From RYN-230 sp963814645 (GTDB lineage Bacteria; Actinomycetota; Actinomycetes; Streptosporangiales; Streptosporangiaceae), in assembly GCA_963814645.1 (NCBI GenBank), contig CAWFDX010000004.1:806001-870000 (forward strand): DNA of 64,000 bases, written 5' to 3'. The first letter of the stretch is position 1, and every line of letters starts with the position of its first letter. Made by a program: the position numbers and the translations under genes. Shown here in pieces: positions 60,383-64,000 of this stretch. The notes under the pieces were generated by a model, which was given only the letters and a program-made list of their open reading frames with translations, was not told the DNA's origin and ran no database searches.

Positions 60383-61336
60383 ATGGCTGGCCTGTCCATC
60401 GACCGGCCCTCGGAGATCGTGCTGGCCGCCCGGGTGGCGCGGCAGTACTACCTGGAGGGCGTGTCCAAGGTCAACATCGCCGACCAGCTCGGCATCAGCC
60501 GGTTCCGGGTGGCCCGGCTGCTCGATTCCGCGCGCGAGGCGGGCATGGTCCGGATCGAGATCGGGTTGCCCGGCGGCACCCTCGATGTCGGGCTCTCCGC
60601 CGAGTTGTGCGCGGCGTTCGGTCTGAAATATGCCTTTGCCTTTGATTTTCCCGACCAGGACGTGCTCGCGCTGCGCAGCCGGATCGGCGAGGCGGCCGGG
60701 CAGGCGCTGATGGACATCATCACGCCGGGTGACGTGCTCGGGCTGTCCTGGGCCCGGTCGCTGAGCGGCCTGGCCGCCGCGCTGACCCGGCTGCCGCCCT
60801 GCCCGATCGTGCAGCTCACCGGCGCGGTCCCGCCGCCGGACGGCCGGGACCTGCTCGACCTGGTCCGCTCGGTGGCCCGGATCGGCGGCGGCACCGCGCA
60901 CGTGTTCTACGCGCCGATGATCGTGGACGACGCGCCCACCGCGGCCGCCATCAAGCGGCAGGCCGACGTGGCCGACGCGCTGGCCCTGGTCCCGTCGGTG
61001 ACGATCAGCATGGTCGCGGTGGGCGCGTGGGGACCGGGGCTGTCCACCATCTACGACGCGGTCAGCCCGGACGAGCGGGCCGAACTGGGCCGGCTCGGCG
61101 TGGTCGCCGAGATGGCCGGGGTGTTCCTGGGGCAGGACGGGCACCCGGTGCCGACCCCGCTGGACAGCCGGATGATCGTGACGCCGGGGCCGGAACTGGC
61201 CCGGATCCCGTCCGTCATCGCGGTCGCCTACGGCGCGTCCAAGAGCGCCGCGGTCCGCGCCGCGCTGCGTGGCGGCCTGATCCACGGCCTGGTCACGCAC
61301 ACCAGCCTGGCCCGCGACCTGCTTAACCCCGGCTGA
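60383..61336 (+). CDS. SorC/DeoR-type sugar-binding transcriptional regulator
   Basis: The product is 317 residues from ATG 60383 (GAGGTGGGGGATC upstream). The N-terminal helix-turn-helix reads RQYYLEGVSKVNIADQLGISRFRVARLLDSAREAGMVRIEI. A C-terminal sugar-phosphate-binding domain follows (about 75-315, with GDVLGLSWARSL and VAYGASKSAAVRAAL). Regulators of this kind control sugar or polyol uptake and are inactivated by a phosphorylated sugar. It is divergent from the importer operon it presumably controls. Confidence 0.9.
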   Translation: MAGLSIDRPSEIVLAARVARQYYLEGVSKVNIADQLGISRFRVARLLDSAREAGMVRIEIGLPGGTLDVGLSAELCAAFGLKYAFAFDFPDQDVLALRSRIGEAAGQALMDIITPGDVLGLSWARSLSGLAAALTRLPPCPIVQLTGAVPPPDGRDLLDLVRSVARIGGGTAHVFYAPMIVDDAPTAAAIKRQADVADALALVPSVTISMVAVGAWGPGLSTIYDAVSPDERAELGRLGVVAEMAGVFLGQDGHPVPTPLDSRMIVTPGPELARIPSVIAVAYGASKSAAVRAALRGGLIHGLVTHTSLARDLLNPG

Positions 61337-61344
61337 CCGGGGGA

Positions 61345-62229
61345 GTGAGGGTGGACTGGCCCGTGGCGCACGGACCCGGGTTACCACAGACGCCGGTGGC
61401 GGGAGGTGGCGCGGTGCACGCGATGGCGGTGCGGCGGCCGCAGCCCGATGGGCCGCAGCCCGATGGGCCGATGGCGGGCGGCACCGCCAACCGGGGGCTG
61501 GTCCGGCGGGCCGGCCGGACCGTGCGCCGCCCGCGCGCCCCGGGTGGGGCGGCCACCCACGCGCTGCTCGGCCATCTGGCCGCGGCCGGCTTCGACGGCG
61601 CGCCCCGGCTGCTCGCCGCCGATGCGACGACCGAGACGCTGAGCTACATCGAGGGCTGGGCCGCGGTGCCACCGCTGCCCGAGGACATGCTCACCGAGCG
61701 GGCCCTGGTCAGCGTGGCCGAGCTGCTGTGCCGCTACCACCAGGCGGTGGCCTCGTTCGACCCGGCCGGGTACCGCTGGCCGCGGCCGCTGCCGGCCCGC
61801 TTCGCCGGCCAGCTGGTCAGCCACAACGACGTGCATCCGGCCAACGTGATCTTCCGCGGCGGACGGGCGGTGGCGCTGATCGACTTCGACCTGGCCGGGC
61901 CGGGCAGCCCAGCCTGGGATCTGGCCGCCGCCGCCCGGCACTGGGCCCCGCTGTACGACGAGCGGGACGTCGCCGACTCGCGGCAGGGCCAGGCGTTGCG
62001 CCGGTTCCGGCTGCTGCTGGACGCGTACCGGCTGCCCGCCGCCGGCCGGCGCGAGGTGGCCGAGGCCATCCTGGCCAACCACGACTGGAGCTGCGCCATC
62101 ATCACCGACGCGGCGCAGGCTGGCCATCCGGGGTTCATCGACTACTGGCAGCAAGTGGCGGGCCCGATGACCCGGGCCCGCCGCTGGTGCGAGGTCCACC
62201 ACGCCGACCTGCTGGCCGCCGCCGGTTAG
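61345..62229 (+). CDS. Aminoglycoside phosphotransferase-fold (APH) small-molecule kinase
   Basis: The product is 294 residues from GTG 61345; GTG 61351 is possible, and the conserved region starts near residue 45. Brenner-like HNDVHPANVIF and the DFG-equivalent LIDFDLAGPGSPAWDLA give the catalytic loop and metal Asp. Such proteins phosphorylate varied hydroxyl substrates; resistance is only one possibility. A 15-bp direct repeat (PQPDGPQPDGP) sits in the N-terminal tail. It is 8 bp after the SorC gene. Confidence 0.82.
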   Translation: MRVDWPVAHGPGLPQTPVAGGGAVHAMAVRRPQPDGPQPDGPMAGGTANRGLVRRAGRTVRRPRAPGGAATHALLGHLAAAGFDGAPRLLAADATTETLSYIEGWAAVPPLPEDMLTERALVSVAELLCRYHQAVASFDPAGYRWPRPLPARFAGQLVSHNDVHPANVIFRGGRAVALIDFDLAGPGSPAWDLAAAARHWAPLYDERDVADSRQGQALRRFRLLLDAYRLPAAGRREVAEAILANHDWSCAIITDAAQAGHPGFIDYWQQVAGPMTRARRWCEVHHADLLAAAG

Positions 62230-63896
62230 CCGTTGACGGCGCAGGCCGGGACGCGGGTCTCGGCGGTGGCCGCGGCTGCGGGCTCGGCCGCGGCTGCTGG
62301 CTCGGCGGACGCGGGCGGGGCGGTCAGGCGGCTGCGGCGGGGCAGCGCGAACACGGCGGCGATGGCGGCGACCAGGGCGACCGCGGCGGCGATCCGCATG
62401 CCGTCGGCCATCGCGGTGACGAACGCGCTGTGCGCGGCCGCGGCCAGCGCGGCGCCCTGCGCCCCGCCGACGTGCCGGGCCACGATGTCCGCGGCGGCGA
62501 CCGAACCGGTGGCCACGTGGCTGACCGCGTGCGGAACGTGCGCCGAACTCAGCGCGCTGCCCAGCTTCGAGCTGTACACCCCGGCGGCCAGGCTGCCCAC
62601 GATGGCGATGCCCAGCGCGCCGCCGACCTCGCGGATCGTGTCGTTGATGGCGCTGCCCGCGCCGGCCTGGTGGGCCGGCACCGTGGTCATGATGGTGGTG
62701 CTGGCCGGGGCCATGACCAGGCCCATGCCCGCGCCCATGATGGCGACCGCGACGGCCAGCGGCGGGTAGGCGGTGTGCACCTGGGCGGTGGACAGGTCGA
62801 GCAGGCCCGCGCCCATCATCGCGATGCCGGCCGGGATGATGACCCGGGCGCCCAGCCGCTGGGCCAGCATCGGCGAGACCGGCGACACGGCCGCCATGGC
62901 CAGCGCGAACGGCAGCGCGCGCACCCCGGCGGACAGCGGGCTGTAGCCGTGCACCAGCTGCAGGTACTGGGTCAGCACGAACAGGCTGCCGAACAGGGCG
63001 AAGAAGATCACGGTCACCGACCCGGCCGCGGCCGAGAACGCCCGCGAGCGGAACACCCGCAGGTCGATCAGCGGATGCGGGATGCGCAGCTCCCACCAGG
63101 CGAAGCCGGCCAGCACGGCCAGCCCGGCCGCCGCCTCGGCCAGGGTGACCGGCCCGGTCCAGCCCCGGGTGGGCGCCTCGATGATGGCGTCCACCAGCAG
63201 GAACAGCGAGCCCGCCACCAGCAGCGTGCCCAGGATGTCCAGCCGGTGGCCGGACGGCTCGGCGGTCTCCGGGACGGTCAGCAGCACCCCGGCCAGCGCC
63301 ACCGCGACCAGCGGGACGTTGATCAGGAACACGCTGCCCCACCAGAAGTGGGACAGCAGCAGGCCGCCCAGGGTCGGGCCGATCACGATGCCGACGCCGG
63401 CCACTGCCGACCAGGCCGCGATGGCCTGCGGCCGCTCCCGGGGCGGGAACACCGAGTTCAGGATGGACAGCGTGGCGGGCATGACGAACGCCGCGCCCAG
63501 GCCCATCACCACGCGCGCGGTGATCAGCGTGCCGGTGCCGCCGGCGAACGCGGCCAGCGTGCTGCCCAGCGCGAACACGGTCAGCCCGCCGAGCAGGGAG
63601 AGCTTCCGGCCGTACCGGTCGCCGAGTGCGCCCGCCGGGATCAGCAGCGCCGCGAAGCACAGCGTGTACGCGTCGGCGATCCACTGCAGCCCGCTGGTGC
63701 CCGCGTGCAGCGTGCGGGCCAGTGTGGGCAGCGCGGTGTTCAGGATCGTGTTGTCGATCACCACGACCAGCAGGCTCAGGCAGAGCACGAGCAGGATCTG
63801 GCGGCGGCGCGGGTGGCCGTCCGGCCACTTGGCGTTCGGGCGGCCACCGGCCGGCGCCGGGGCGGCGGCCGGCCGGGAGGAGGTGCTGCGGGCCAT
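62226..63896 (-). CDS. DHA2-type (EmrB/QacA) MFS drug transporter
   Basis: The product is 556 residues from ATG 63896, with AAGGAG upstream. It has 14 membrane helices and the drug:H+ antiporter-2 motifs GDRYGRK, LNTALPTLARTLHAG and GPTLGGLLLS. Proton-driven export of hydrophobic compounds is expected. The 3' end overlaps the APH-like gene by 4 bp. The region upstream has CTTAC-type sites and probably a divergent regulator outside the window. Confidence 0.9.
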   Translation of the reverse strand: MARSTSSRPAAAPAPAGGRPNAKWPDGHPRRRQILLVLCLSLLVVVIDNTILNTALPTLARTLHAGTSGLQWIADAYTLCFAALLIPAGALGDRYGRKLSLLGGLTVFALGSTLAAFAGGTGTLITARVVMGLGAAFVMPATLSILNSVFPPRERPQAIAAWSAVAGVGIVIGPTLGGLLLSHFWWGSVFLINVPLVAVALAGVLLTVPETAEPSGHRLDILGTLLVAGSLFLLVDAIIEAPTRGWTGPVTLAEAAAGLAVLAGFAWWELRIPHPLIDLRVFRSRAFSAAAGSVTVIFFALFGSLFVLTQYLQLVHGYSPLSAGVRALPFALAMAAVSPVSPMLAQRLGARVIIPAGIAMMGAGLLDLSTAQVHTAYPPLAVAVAIMGAGMGLVMAPASTTIMTTVPAHQAGAGSAINDTIREVGGALGIAIVGSLAAGVYSSKLGSALSSAHVPHAVSHVATGSVAAADIVARHVGGAQGAALAAAAHSAFVTAMADGMRIAAAVALVAAIAAVFALPRRSRLTAPPASAEPAAAAEPAAAATAETRVPACAVNG

Positions 63897-63906
63897 CGCG
63901 GATCTC

Positions 63907-63985
63907 CTTACGGATGATTACTTACGCTCGTTCACTTACATTCGTAAGCATAGACAGATGAGCTAACAGCTGTAAAGTAGTTAGC
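63907..63985. promoter_or_regulatory. Operator region of the MFS gene
   Basis: CTTAC occurs at 63907, 63921 and 63935, exactly 14 bp apart. The last belongs to a perfect palindrome CTTAC-ATTC-GTAAG (63935-63948). A second inverted repeat, GCTAAC (63962-63967) with GTTAGC (63980-63985), lies beside it. The first CTTAC includes the SD of the MFS gene. Such layouts are common for TetR regulators controlling exporters. Confidence 0.62.
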
Positions 63986-64000
63986 GTGCAGAATCTAGAC
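63986..64000 (+). CDS. Possible start of a divergent gene, cut by the window end
   Basis: A GTG at 63986 opens MQNLD before the sequence ends. It follows the palindromes at 63935-63985 and would be divergent from the MFS gene, the usual place for its regulator. Only five codons are visible. Confidence 0.2.

Noticed and set aside
61345..62229. Aminoglycoside resistance gene
   Set aside because: The APH fold is shared by many kinases of unrelated substrates, and the context is a sugar operon; resistance is not supported.
61381..63828. 815-codon open frame overlapping the DHA2 transporter and APH-like gene
   Set aside because: It is an alternative frame of two well-supported genes and consists of Arg/Gly/Ala-rich sequence without family motifs.
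1..64000. tRNA or rRNA genes
   Set aside because: I found no convincing T-loop/anticodon arrangement or rRNA-like stretch by reading; a dedicated covariance search was not possible.

Overview
The window is very GC-rich, with coding third positions almost always G or C. Strong GGAGG-type ribosome sites and frequent GTG starts occur throughout. An XRE/DUF5753-type regulator, a DUF3516 helicase, decaprenyl-phosphate arabinose-type enzymes (DprE2-like and UbiA-like) and many GlxA, TetR, GntR, MarR and SorC regulators all point to a chromosomal segment of a large-genome actinomycete (Actinomycetota). I cannot assign a genus. I saw no rRNA, tRNA, CRISPR array, transposase or phage module.

Layout. 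(1) 1-14,300: a partial XRE regulator, an aldo/keto reductase, a trypsin-like secreted protease, and a cytochrome-oxidase copper-assembly cluster (membrane/SCO1 fusion, frameshifted Asp-box lipoprotein, CtaG). Two membrane-anchored proteins related to CBM2 follow, then a response-regulator remnant, a VOC protein, a PaiB-like protein, an apparent MarR-aldo/keto reductase fusion divergent from yceI, and a quinone oxidoreductase. (2) 14,379-27,575: a secreted S53 protease, a tandem PAP2 phosphatase, a DUF72 protein, a DUF3516 helicase, a Sel1-repeat protein and sbcDC. (3) 27,657-31,142: an ArsR-controlled permease and a hybrid sensor kinase. (4) 31,186-36,754: a branched-chain amino-acid-type ABC transporter operon with a TetR regulator and matching palindromes upstream. 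(5) 36,943-45,652: a DUF6308 protein, an NAD-dependent epimerase, a GlxA/PfpI pair, an OmpR-type two-component pair, and a three-gene run of NAGPA-domain protein, decaprenyl-phosphate phosphoribosyltransferase-like protein and DprE2-like reductase. (6) 45,946-54,847: FAH hydrolase plus L-2-hydroxyglutarate oxidase, a RibD-like reductase with LysR, a kinase-less sensor membrane protein, a frameshifted MFS transporter with GntR, an alpha/beta hydrolase and a DUF899 protein. (7) 54,819-64,000: a SorC-regulated carbohydrate ABC importer with a zinc alcohol dehydrogenase, then an APH-fold phosphotransferase and a DHA2 multidrug transporter.

Four loci look like single-base reading-frame changes or lost stops: the lipoprotein at 4905, the MFS at 50904, and the MarR-AKR and PAP2-PAP2 fusions. 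They may be real, or they may be sequencing indels in GC-rich DNA. Short tandem duplications recur at or next to stop codons, and sbcC carries ten in-frame 21-bp repeats. Several regulators have a convincing palindromic operator in the sequence: ArsR, TetR/liv, SorC, MarR/YceI and the right-end MFS.
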